Origin: Cyathus striatus | Lineage: Eukaryota; Basidiomycota; Agaricomycetes; Agaricales; Nidulariaceae | Assembly (NCBI GenBank): GCA_025738555.1 | Contig: JAOVFP010000017.1 | Span: 3,038,001-3,102,000 of the forward strand | DNA: 64,000 nucleotides | Reading direction: 5' to 3' | Shown here: positions 1-10,969 of the stretch, piece after piece | Layout of the letters: each line of letters starts with the position of its first letter | Position numbering within the stretch: the first letter of the stretch is position 1 | The notes under the pieces: model-generated | Seen by the model: the letters and a program-made list of their open reading frames with translations, nothing else | Told to the model about the DNA's origin: nothing | The model's database searches: none | Program-made: the position numbers and the translations under genes

Positions 1-589
1 CCGCACAAATGTGGCCACCAAGTTGAAGGTGACATACATGAAGCACCAATTCTTGGACGTAAAAGTGCAATATAAAGCTTGTTAGTATACTTTGCACTGG
101 TTTAAATGCCTCTTAATTTGGCGTTTGCAGGGGACGACTGGTCGGATTGCATTCATATTGAAAATGTTACTTTACCCAATAACCCCTTCCTTGGGTTCTC
201 TGCTATGACTGGTGATGTGGCTGATGCTCATGAGTAAGTCAACTCTTTCTGTAAACCCACAACCAAGCTGACCTGTATTCAGTATCATTTCTGTAACAAC
301 TTCGTCCGCTATCCTTTCGGCATCAGACGCTCCCCGAGACAAACTGAAGTCTACTAAAAAGGGCGTTTGGAGAGGTGGCGCTTCTTCCTCGGAGGGAACC
401 TCCTTCTTTGGATACCTACTTCGTCTCTCGGCATTGGGTGCCCTCTGCGCGGGAGGTTATTATGGATATAAGGAATGGATACGTCGGAAAGGATACGGCG
501 GAGGTAACTTTGGTGGCATCGGTGGCGGGATGGGTCGCGGTAATTCAGGGGGATTCGGTGGATTATACGCTAACAGTAAACGCTTCTAA
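1..589 (+). CDS. L-type (legume-like) lectin, Emp47/VIP36/ERGIC-53 family, 3' part
   Basis: Only the 3' end is in the window; the 5' part lies to the left. Three exons splice as 1-about 70, about 131-235 and about 284-589. The spliced protein contains WDDWSDCIHIENV, then FLGFSAMTGDVADAHD and IISV, which is the end of the carbohydrate-binding lectin domain of cargo receptors that cycle between ER and Golgi. A single membrane helix follows (around SFFGYLLRLSALGALCAGG). The short basic, glycine-rich cytosolic tail ends NSKRF, resembling the KRFY end of VIP36. By family this is a type I membrane protein that binds high-mannose glycoproteins in the early secretory pathway. It is convergent with the transportin gene. 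The family is clear; whether it is the Emp47 or the VIP36 type cannot be settled from this fragment. Confidence 0.88.
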
Positions 590-1171
590 TGTACTTACAG
601 TAACTATACCCCCGCTTCTATGCATACAGGCTGTTGCACTAATAAATGTGGGGCAAATGTGTGGCATTATAAATGAGGGAGATGGATACAAGAGATCCAA
701 AGGCCTTTCCGCTAAGTAAGACTACACTATTTGAAACACTTTTTCAAAGTAGGACTGGGTAAGCTCTGTATACATGTGGAAGCACTGAAAAATGAGATAT
801 TGTATCTACTGGAATGGATAATGACTACACTACTAACTAACTACTTGTAACTACTAAATACTAATGCTACGTAAAATGGTCAAATGAGAGATGACGAGAC
901 GTACAAGCAAACATATCACATTATGGTGAACGATCTGCCAATAGTCGGAAGAAAGAGAAAACCAATGCAAAGGCTATTGACACACAAGTTATAGTTGAAG
1001 AATGACTACTGCTACTGAAGATCCGAGATGAAAAAGAAAACACGAGATATAGGAGACCAGACAGTTAGGGAATGGTGTTGATAGAGCAAACGAGGACAAA
1101 ATGTCGTGACAAAACGGCTTATATTGCTAACACAAAGTTCTTTGGCTGGGACGTTCCGGTAAGAAAAGGTT
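590..1171. other. Convergent 3' flank, no gene
   Basis: This AT-rich stretch lies between the lectin stop and the transportin stop, so it should carry both 3' untranslated regions. No coding frame resembling a known protein was seen. Confidence 0.6.
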
Positions 1172-4100
1172 TTACACTCCATAGCGGGCCTTCAGGCGTT
1201 CGGCAATGGCTGGAGGGAACGATGCGACTTGAAGAGCCCACCCGGCCTCGTCGTGAGCTTTGAAGCCGCTTAACAAGGTCTGGAACATGCTGTTCAGCTC
1301 TGGAGAGGGATGAGTCCAGCGGACTATGGAGTTGCAGAACCATAATAAGCTCTGGAAATAACTTTAGTGAAATTCTAGGTGAATAAATAGCATGTTCCTC
1401 ATACCTTCGCGATACCAGCAGGGTTGGTCTGCACGAGGGTGCAGAGTCCACGGAATGCGGAGTCTTTTTCTTCGTTATCACGAATTTCATACAAAGCCTG
1501 GCACCAAGCTTGCGCAAATTCAGGAAGATGTGGAGCAACAAGGCCAGGATGCATCAAGCCGATACGGCCGATCGACACTGCAGCATTCTCGTGAAGACTT
1601 CGTGGTGCCTTAGGATGCAAGAGAATGGGGATCAGCCTTGAGATCAAGGGGCCCACCCACTGAGCGAATTCCGGGTCATCTGGTTAAAAGACTCAGTTAG
1701 CTACGACTGAAAGCTATGATCAGCGATCAGGCACCGCTCACCTCGTCCGTATCGCAATGCAACTTCACCAACCGACCAGGCAGCATTATTAGAAGCGCTG
1801 ACAAACTCAAACTTGGGCTCGGGATCAAGTTGCTGAATGAGCTCCGGCATAATACCCGGCATATGAGGACGAAGGAGGGTGAAGCACCCCATAGCCATGT
1901 CACCGACAAGAGCATATGCCGATTGTCTTACAGGTGCATGAGGATGTTTCAGGCAGATAGTCAACAATGACAAGAGGTTGGGCTGGCTGGCGCTGATCAG
2001 CGTCTCGAGGCCCATTCCTAAGCCCTGAGTCAAACCGGAGAGGAGATCAAGCGCCACAACTAAGAAGGACCTGTCTGGTTCATCGAGATCTGGGTTTTGT
2101 TGATATGCTTGGTATTGAAGAAGGGATTTGTGAATAATATTGTTGCATCGTTCGAAGACGGGACCTGCATAGGGAAGGAATGCAGGACCCATTGCTATTG
2201 TTACTGAAGCCAAACACTTGGAAACGAAGTTAGTAAGATCATTAATGTGATGGAGTTAGTCGACCTACTTCTAACAGAGGGATCAAATCCTCGTCGTCAT
2301 CCTTAAGCTTAGCCCATCGGTTCGTAAGAGGAGGCATAAGTATCTCGACATATGCAGGGTTTTGCAGAGCCCTTCCAACAGCATCTGCGAGAGTGCCAAC
2401 GGCATCAAGAAGAATCAGCATGTTCTTGTGCTGATATTTGTCGAAGGCAAATACAAGGTTCCTAAGGACCGGTTCAAGATAAGGAGCAAGTTCTTGACCA
2501 GCATCTTCTTCCAAGGTAGCAAATGCACTACAACCGGCTTCCTGCACTCGCTTATTGTTATCCAAGACCATGCGAAGAAGCTGGGGTGTGAAGTATTTAA
2601 TATAGTCGGGAATCGGAGAGCAAATGAAACTACGTACTCCTTCCATAGTGGGAATGAAATAAAGATTCTTGTGTTCCTCAGAAATGGGCTGCACGCACCA
2701 ACTAGCGTAGCGGCCAAGAGTCCAACATGTAATTGAACGTACGAGAGGCTAAACACGAGAACGTCAACGATTGAAGTTGACCTAACACAACACGACTCAC
2801 CTTGGGATCATTGAGGGTATTGATAAGGTATGGAATGAGAGTGGGTAGATGAGGTTCGATTGCCTCGATGCATCCTGAGAATAAAGCGGATCACATCGTC
2901 AGTTATATTGGCAAGCAAGAAAAGAGTGTTTTAAACGACGAACCTTCTGCCATAGCACCCAAAGCGAGGATTCCACTCTCCCTCTGCAACCAGTCACCGC
3001 TCCACAGCTTATCCTTCAAAGGTGACAAGAGAACATTTAGCAAATCGCCGCTAAACCTAACCGCGAGCACATCAAGTGCAGCCGCTGCGCACTTTCGCAG
3101 ATTCCATTCGGTCGACATTTCGTCGGCAAAATCGTCGTCATCAAGATCGTAATCGTCTTCTTCATCAGAGTCAATGGTCTCTTGGCCATAAGCCCCAATG
3201 CGAGCTTTGGGAGCATCAGATCCATCTGCTCCGACCTCTTCACGCTCGAGACCATGAGACTTCCCACCGTAATGACGGGGTTTAATATCCGTCTCTTTAT
3301 CGGGAACCGCTGCATCTTCAGCGTCTCCCTCAAGCCAGAGGAGATCATCCTCTCCATAAACCATACAATCCAAAAGTACAGGAGCAACTTTATCGAGCAG
3401 GGGGTGAAGATAAGGAGCAAGATCAGCATCTTCGGCAAATGTGAGCCAAAACTCGCAAGCTTCGAGGGCGACATTTTCATTCTTGTCTTTAGTGGAATAC
3501 AACATGTACTCCGCCACATTTGACATCTCCGGCATGAGCTTCTCGGGGCGGGCTGCGAGAAGGAGGACTAGTGCTTGGCAGACATGTCTGCGGACGCCAG
3601 GGTCGTCATCGGAGGCGCGCTTGAATAAGCAAGCAATGAAGCTATCGATGTGAACGAAGAGAGACTGGCAATTGATGGGTACAAAGTATGAAAGACACGC
3701 CACTGCGTGAGAACGCATCTTCGCGGAAGGGTGTTCGGAGAGCATTAAAAACTTTGGAATCATGTAATCGAGGGGTCGCGTTCCATTAATTTCGACGTCC
3801 ATTTTTCGTGGATAGTCCTCACAGGCCTTCTCCAACGCGTTAAACGCGGCCTGGAAAACGCGGATTAGTCACCGATGCGGATAAAAAGGGATCAGAGTAA
3901 AAAGGGACGAGGGGGAAGCGGAAAAATCTGAATACAGCTTCAGAGGCGGGACTCGCTTTGAAGATCGCGCACAAAAGTGACCGCAGAAGAAATCATTTCG
4001 AAAATTCGAGAAAAAAAAAATCCCCACATAACAGTGTGCTGTTAAATGCGGTAGATAACCATAGTGGCGCAACTTACCTCCTGTCTGTCGAGATCGGGAG

Positions 4101-4579
4101 AATCCAGCGCGTTTACAAGTTGCTGTAAACACTCTGGCCAGTTCCTCGGCTCAAGAACACCTAGGAAAGCCACTATATCCTGACTTGCGGCATTCCGAAT
4201 CATGATGGATTCATTATTAAAGGCTTGCAATACTGCTTGCTTGACGTATTCGACAACATGCGGCGGGGATTGAAGGATGAGTCGTGAGTTATTCTTGAGT
4301 AGATACCCCGCAATCGTTCTTATGCGTTCCTCTTCCTGTGGCATCGAACTGAGGATGTACGCCAAATAGGCGATATACTCCGGTGCACGCGTGAATTGAT
4401 TGAGTTTCTAGGCAGCAGCGGCGAAAATCATGAACACCCTTCACATTAGAGTTGGGGGCGCAAAACGAATGGCTTGCCTGAGTAATGTTTCGTTGAACCG
4501 CAGGGTTCATGTCAGTTGAATCATGGAGAGTTTGCAGGATTTCCTGCAAACCCGCTTGCTGAGGCGCCCAGGAAGCCAT
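1172..4579 (-). CDS. KAP104: Transportin / karyopherin beta-2 (Kap104-like) nuclear import receptor
   Basis: The protein starts [18 protein letters not shown] and ends [12 protein letters not shown], close to the C-terminus of transportin-1. About 900 residues are spread over roughly nine exons. HEAT-repeat helices run throughout. An acidic loop (around [14 protein letters not shown], coded near 3,130-3,180) lies just before [20 protein letters not shown], the position of the H8 loop that responds to Ran-[24 protein letters not shown] near the C-terminus is a family signature. By family it imports PY-NLS cargo such as hnRNP-type RNA-binding proteins. The intron near 3,853-4,073 is about 220 bp, long for this window. 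The start is the first methionine that joins the conserved N-terminal HEAT repeat. No truncation was seen. Confidence 0.95.
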
Positions 4580-5757
4580 TTTGAGATAATCTACGCGTTC
4601 CAGGGAGACTACTGACGGACGATGGGCAGCAGGAGAGGGCTGGAGGTGGAAGGAAGGTGTAGAGGAAAGACTGGTCAAGCAAGTTCTGCCAATAATCTTT
4701 CGCCTCTGCTTTGTGTACGCTTATTGATTCAAATATGGACGTGACATGTCACAGATGTGATTTACTCCCTCGAAAAAATCGATCTAGTTTCTCGACGGGC
4801 AGATTTCTCAAAGATGTCTAACAGATCTTCCGCCGATTGTAGGGGCGAGCTGCGTACAATACCCATTGCAGATCAGCCCACTCGCCCTGATTCAGAGTGT
4901 TGATATCACTCGACACGCTGATTCGACTCTGCATCACAATGAATCCCATCACCGCCATATCAGCATGCCTATCGGGCACTCTGCGTTATCTATACACTTC
5001 CACCACCTCATCTATGACATCCCACACTCCACCAAGACCATCGTCGTATTCTACCGTTTCAATCCTCTTGCTATCATGCAGGCAGTCGTCTTTTGATCCA
5101 CGCCTAGGCCTCCCTGTTCACAGCGAGCATCATGTGCACATCTGATGCCTATAGTCAGAAGATCACAGAAGGCAACAACTGCCGCAAGAAGCTATCCCGA
5201 GCATCTTCGCTGCGCAAGAATAGACTATAATTTTCCTGGGAGACTGATGCCGACAGTCGAGTCAACTGTGGCCATGTACCCCCTTCCTGTGCTGATATCC
5301 AGACTTACTTCCATTGCCTCTCGCTCCCATCTGGAACTTACACACTTGAGCTCTGCCTCTGCGCGCTTCGGTACTCGGCAGCGCGAGAAAGCGGCAATGG
5401 AACATGGCATCGAAGGATAGAACGACCACGATCGGTCAAGGAAGATGGAGGATCGATGCGGTCTGATACCAACATGTGTATCCAATCCGGAGAGACACGT
5501 CACGAAACATGCCGTTTCAAGTCGTCGATAGAATCAATCGTGCTTGATCAAACACCATCATGTCTTTTTACTATTCGTAAATGAAACTAACCTTGCAGAG
5601 CATAGCTCAGTCACTGGAGGCTTCTTAAATGTATCCCATATTTGACAAACTTAAAGTCTATTCCTGTAATGAACAGAAATATCTCGTTAATGAAAATGAA
5701 CAATTACCTTCTAAAATCTATACAATTGCCATGTCCTTCCAACGTCTAAATAGTATA
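4580..5757. other. Transportin promoter and FSH1 3' flank, no gene
   Basis: About 1.2 kb. Several short open frames occur on both strands (for example 4,897-5,145 plus and 5,225-5,503 minus). None has a recognisable motif, convincing start context or splice structure, so I call no gene. Confidence 0.5.
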
Positions 5758-7033
5758 CTACAACTTCATAGCAACCTCCTCAGAACCTTCAACGGGTGTA
5801 GCAGTTCCCGAAGCAGGCACAGATCCAGCCAACGGAGGCGCAGGATTCGTCGTAGTATGGTCCCGCATATAATTAGCAATAAATTTTCTCCAATTACCCT
5901 TCGAAGGCACAAAATGTCCTGAAATTGACCGATTATAAATATAAATCACAAATCAGAAACAGCGGAAGAAAAACACTCCAACTCACCTCCTTCATGCTCT
6001 ACTACACGCGCATTCGCAGAAGCATCGACGAGCGTCCGCGCACGCTCTTCCGTAACGACCACATCTGTCTTGCCGATAATGTGCAAAGTGGGTGTGGAGT
6101 AAGGAGTTGAGAATAATGATGCCCAATTCTTGTCACGGGGAAGGAATCCGGCTGCTGCGATGCAGAATTGGCTTACGACAGATACGTTATAGAACGAAAA
6201 CGATAGAGGATGGCCAAGTAAGACTCACAAAGGGGGATGTGGGGGTTTACCATCAACAAGGAAAGAAGGATAGAAATCAGGTCTTTCTAGCTGTCGAAAG
6301 GGTGTGTCAGAGAGTCTATCGCGCCAAAAATAAGTCGCCAAGACGATATCCTATACATACCAACGCCGAAATTAACGCTGCAAAAGCTGCACCCTGACTT
6401 TCAACATATCGTGTCAACCACAACACATATCACCAATGTGAATAATCTCACCTAAACCCCAACACGCCCTACAACAAAGATAATCAGAATCTCATCCAAA
6501 GCGCAAAAAGAGACCCATGACTTACATCAAACTTCCGCTCTTTCAACACATCCCTGATCATACTGATGGATTCCTCCATTCCATAAAACTCTGTTTTCTC
6601 CTGATTTGCCTTCCACCAGCCCCGAGGAGTAAGAGCGGGGTCTTGTGTTGCAGGGGTGGCCTCCGAGGAGTCCAGCTGCGACGCTACATTGCCTGGGGTC
6701 GCAAATACCAAGTCTGCAGGTTGCAGAATAATGGGCGCATCTATGAACACTAACAGAGAATCCGGAGTAAGTCGAAGGCTATTAGTAAATATTTTGAGGA
6801 TGACATACCCATTTCGATATCTTTTGCTTCTTTTCGTAATGCTCCAAGCTGTTCGGGATAAAATGGGAATCATTTTGTGCGAAAGCAAAGAACGGGGTAC
6901 ATACCCGCTTGCTGAAGATGGCAGCATTCTGGGAGTATCTATCCTATAACTGTCAATATGCATACAGTTATCTGTCTAGCAGAATGCTACCGCACCCATG
7001 AAGGACCAGAACAACTTTCTTAGCTGTCGACAT
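5758..7033 (-). CDS. FSH1: FSH1-family serine hydrolase (alpha/beta hydrolase)
   Basis: Starts MSTAKKVVLVLHG, then after an intron YSQNAAIFSKR. The nucleophile elbow GVLGFSQGAA is split by an intron; its serine codon straddles a junction near 6,390-6,450. The later segments TPTLHIIGKTDVVV and RVVEHEGGHFVPSKGNW supply the acid and histidine parts of the triad. About 280 residues over roughly eight small exons, the usual size for yeast Fsh1 and human OVCA2-type hydrolases. These are soluble esterase-like enzymes whose physiological substrates are mostly unknown. The C-terminal tail, rich in Ala, Pro and Thr, extends past the fold. The fungal family also has members in secondary-metabolite clusters, but nothing of that kind is adjacent. 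Confidence 0.9.
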
Positions 7034-7491
7034 ACTACCAAATAATAAGGAGAAGCCTTAAAGAACGGATATCTGATATTCTTCAGATGCTCTTCATGGA
7101 AGCTTCGATGAAAGCGGACTTACGACTCGTGAATATACGTCAAGCAAGGTCAACCCCACGGATATGAGGCACCAATTAATAGGAATAGGGGCAAGTTTGA
7201 AATTTAAGAGCGATCGAGGAAGGGGGACGTGACGGATGAGAAACAAGCCTGAACAAGCCGGGACCGCAATCACCTAATCCTCGGATCGGCAAGTAAGATA
7301 ACGATAAGATACCAAAACAAAAAAAGAATTGATAATGAAACAAGTACACAATATACATTGGTATGCTAAATGGTATAAAAAAACAATATGCTAAATGCCG
7401 AAGGGGTAACCAGTAGTAGTAATAAACTATACCGTCTATCAAATCCTTCCCATTACTTACACCCATAGAAACGGAACAAAAGAAAGATATA
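7034..7491. other. FSH1 promoter and carrier 3' flank
   Basis: An AT-rich spacer between two minus-strand genes. I see no gene or clear motif in it. Confidence 0.5.
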
Positions 7492-8712
7492 TTACTCCGA
7501 GTACCCGTCATCCTCCCGTATTCTAGGCTGCACGCTCTCAATCATACCGCGCACACGTTCGTATACGGCGAACACAATAGCCTGGCCTGGGGCAACGCGC
7601 AACACACGCGGGGTGATACCCTTGTAGAACGACCGGACACCTTCAGTCTTCCACATGTCTGCTCCGATGGCAGCGATGCGCTGGAAGGCGCTCTGTCCAG
7701 GGATGGCAGTGGCTCGTTGCAGACCTACCAATGAACCAGATCAGAAGAGAACATGCGGGGTAATGAGGATATCAACGTACGCGTCTTAATGGTATCAATG
7801 GGAGCATTAGAGAACGGCCCCATAGCGCCGGAAATCAAGCCAATAATCATGTGCTGGTAGGACGGCAGATCCGTAAGTTCAGGCTGGAACTTGTGCGCAA
7901 CCTTCTTGATCTCCTGGTACGCAGTAAAATTAGCACCTGAAAGTAGAAACGATTAAACAACATCATGGAACAGAAACAAAATACACACCCTGGTTGGTAG
8001 CCTGCCTCAAAGCGGTTAACGAGACACCACGATAGAGCGTTGCGATTCCCTCTTCTCTGACAATGGTATACACGGCATGGCCTGCATTGCGGTAACGAGG
8101 CGCTTCCATGGGATCCGCCAAGGAATGCTGCTGCGCCTGTAGACGGATCTTGACGACTTCCATGGGCGTCACGACGGCGACTGCTTCTGATGTTCCTGCA
8201 CCAAGACCAGCTGTGGAGCGCGTGATTGGAATTTAGTTCGGCCCCGCATGAGAGGGCTGCTCACCGATGAAAATGTTCCCTACGCTTGTTTTTCCGGTCT
8301 CCTTGTTGGCGAGCCAGCCCTTGTATGTCTCGAAACTGGCGAAACGGATGGCCATTTTGGGAACGATGCCTGAGAGGACTGCACCGAGGCCCTTGTAGAG
8401 GGCGAGGGGCGTCTCGCGCTTTACGATGAAGATGCCTGTCGCGATAAAGCCTCTGGCTTTTGTCTGTCGTGGAATGTTAGATGGGATCGATTGTGGATGG
8501 AATGACTCACTCCTGGTGCACGCCCCGACTTGGAGAGCTGCATACGGACTTTAATGGTGTCTAGGGGCTGGCATACCAACTGTTCAAACGTTAGGTCGTC
8601 GAGCTCTTTCCTCGGAAATTGCAACACTTACAGCCTCGCATGCACCAGCCATGCCGCCAGCGGTAATATGAGTAGCAAACCCAACGGGCTGCTTGTTATT
8701 GTTCCTTGACAT
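7492..8712 (-). CDS. SFC1: Mitochondrial succinate-fumarate carrier (Sfc1/Acr1-like)
   Basis: A mitochondrial carrier family protein of about 310-320 residues in three repeats. The signatures QPLDTIKVRMQ, TPMEVVKIRLQAQ and APIDTIKTR are all present. Identity to the yeast succinate-fumarate antiporter is obvious in LYKGLGAVLSGIVPKMAIRF, GVSLTALRQATNQGANFT and FYKGITPRVLRVAPGQAIVF. By family it sits in the inner membrane and exchanges cytosolic succinate for matrix fumarate, linking glyoxylate-cycle output to gluconeogenesis during growth on C2 compounds or fatty acids. It starts MSRNNKQPVGFATHITAGG and ends REDDGYSE. About seven exons. The gene is divergent from the homeodomain-like gene. Confidence 0.95.
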
Positions 8713-9480
8713 GGTAGGGATATGGAGAAGAAAACGTGGAGGAGTTGAAGCGCGTCAGAGTTGCGAGAAGAGAAGGAGAGCAGAAGAGGGTATATTAGAG
8801 TATAAGTATGAATGCGGGGGAGATGGGGGATAATCATGCGCAACAAACCCCGCATGGAATCGATTTGCCGGGCTTCACGAGCCAAGGGGGGCGGTTCTGA
8901 TTCAGGCATTGGTATGTTCCGATGCAGATGACGTGCGGACGCCCGCACTTACCTCCGCCTCTGGCAACAAGCACGGAGAACTGGAATCCTTCGGCGCTTG
9001 TTGATCGGCTTTTCCCGCATATCTCCTTTTCTAACCGCATAAGTATACAAGGCGGAATGTGAGCACATACGAACGGAAGACGAAAGACATCTCAGAAGTG
9101 TCCTCGCCGGCATTCGGGGCGATCTGAGCCGGATGTGGCCGACGACTGAAGCAAACCATGGTGAGCCCCGCTTACCCCACATATATACCCCACTCGTGAA
9201 ATACACTTGGGAGTTGCTTGGGAGGGGGAGCTAGACATATTATTGTGATTATTGTGTGACTGCTTTTGTGATAATGTCAAATCCGATAAGTCCGAATGAA
9301 ATGAGGAGGATCCTTGGCTGAAATACGGTAGAATCTAATCTCTGACGGATCGATATCCCCTCGTAAAAATATACTCCTATTGACAGGTGGCTGTGCCCCA
9401 CTAAACCACGTTGACGTCGTACGCACCTTGCGCACCTTGCGCACCTCTTCACCCCTGCCCCACCTTCCCCACGACTACCT
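8713..9480. promoter_or_regulatory. Divergent promoter region between the carrier and the homeodomain-like gene
   Basis: The two genes start 768 bp apart in opposite directions, so the stretch should hold both promoters. It includes a GC-rich 9-bp tandem repeat near the plus-strand gene. No canonical TATA box was singled out. Confidence 0.5.
9422..9448 (+). repeat. Triple tandem repeat of CGCACCTTG
   Basis: Two exact copies of CGCACCTTG and a third with two changes (CGCACCTCT) run end to end, finishing about 33 bp before the ATG of the homeodomain-like gene. It could be 5' UTR or a cluster of factor sites; the function is unknown. Confidence 0.7.
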
Positions 9481-10713
9481 ATGGACCATGAATCAGCCTC
9501 AGCCTCAGGATCAAAAAACTCACGCCGCGCAAGCAGACTGAGTGGCAAAGGCGTCCAAATTCTCAAAGGTGCCAATACACTCAATTTTGAATTCACAACA
9601 TTTGAATTAACACAAAAATCCCAGATTACCTCGCACTGCACATAAACGAAGGATACCCCAGCCTCGATGATCGCAGAGAATTGCGCGACAAAATCCGAGT
9701 GCGTCCTCACCCATGGTCAGATTTCGATGTAAGAGAGGAATTGACACGGGTAGAAAACAGAAGTTGCCCGGGTTGGACGAATACCCTCTCGTCAATGTCA
9801 ATAACTGGTTTCAGCGTCACTTGCCTGACGATGTGAAAACGATCTCTGCTCCTTCAAAGTTGCACGGCAAAGCTGGGCCGGAAAAGAGGAAAGCGTCGGG
9901 TCCACCTGCGCCTCCCAGTTGCGTCCTCTTTTCCCTCTTCAACCACCATAAATCCTAACTTGTATATCTATCCAGCTCCAATATTAAAATACCCCTCCCT
10001 CACACCCGATTCCGCGAAACATCTCGGCATCCTCGCACAAGCCCAGCCGAACCCCCCAGCGGAAGTGATATCAACTTGGGCACTCCTCCTCAACGCCCAA
10101 GCACAAGATGTAACAGCATGGCTCCAAGCAAACTGTTCCCCGCCTCCTCAAACACCTTCAATCATACCTCTCTCGCTTACGCCATCAGGCATACCATCCA
10201 CCCCTTTCATGCAAGTGCCACCCGTCCACACTCCGGTGGATGTTCAGTCTCCGCAAGGGAGACCCGCATCGTACACTTCTACGACGATGACAGTACCTAT
10301 CGTTCCTTTCCCCGTCAAGAGATCCTCAGTGCCTGTATCTAGCATAGCAGGCTCAGCAATGGACGTAGATGTCCCACCACCAAATCTAAAAGCCACCTCG
10401 CTGACCCTAACAAAATCTGCCATGGGTATCATACCCCCACAGCCCGTGGGGTATTCTTTCGCTTCTGGTGCCCCGTCTCCAGCTCAAGGCGCATCTCGGG
10501 TGCGTCTATCCTTTCTCTCGACAAATTAGGGCTTACTATTTTCAACAGACACACGCACGGCCGACCGTTCAATCCGAGATACTGCGCGGTATCGCAGAGA
10601 TGTCGCTCCGCCCACCATCAGCGAACAAAGCTCCTACGAATGCACAGGAGTTCAAAGCCCTCTTCGCACCCTACGAAGAGAAAATGAAGACAATAATGCA
10701 AAAACTCGCTTAG
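9481..10713 (+). CDS. Putative homeodomain-like DNA-binding protein
   Basis: Five exons (9481-9568, 9625-9728, 9761-9917, 9976-10499, 10549-10713) join in frame to a 345-residue protein; phases and GT/AG ends all fit. Residues about 20-100 look like a divergent homeodomain. A helix-rich stretch follows QILKDYLALHINEGYPSLDD, then VNNWFQRHL matches the VxxWFQNxR pattern of recognition helix 3 with changed ends. A second stretch (about residues 117-165) has a similar spacing, PSLTPDSAKHLGILAQAQ...DVTAWLQANC, perhaps a degenerate second copy. The middle is Pro/Ser/Thr-rich and disordered, and the C-terminus is helical. The assignment rests on the helix-3 pattern only. It is not the usual mating-type pair arrangement, since only one such gene is present. 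Confidence 0.6.
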
Positions 10714-10969
10714 AATCGATACCACAACTACTTTTTACATTTATTCATTCCCTCTTCTACTATACATTCCGCTGTTATAAGTTGCTCTCCAGATAAGTAA
10801 AGTATTACCGTAATATTACCGATATTGAATCAGAGTACATGCATGTTTAAGTGTGCGTAGAATAAGAGAAAAAAATAGTAATAACAACATAGCCATATAC
10901 ACGGAAAGCGAAGAAGCAAGAAAAAAAAACCGGAAAGCATGTCAAAAATCGCACAAAACTGAGCCCGAA

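Noticed and set aside
4897..5503. Short frames on both strands upstream of transportin
   Set aside because: No motif or splice support; the two strands contradict each other.
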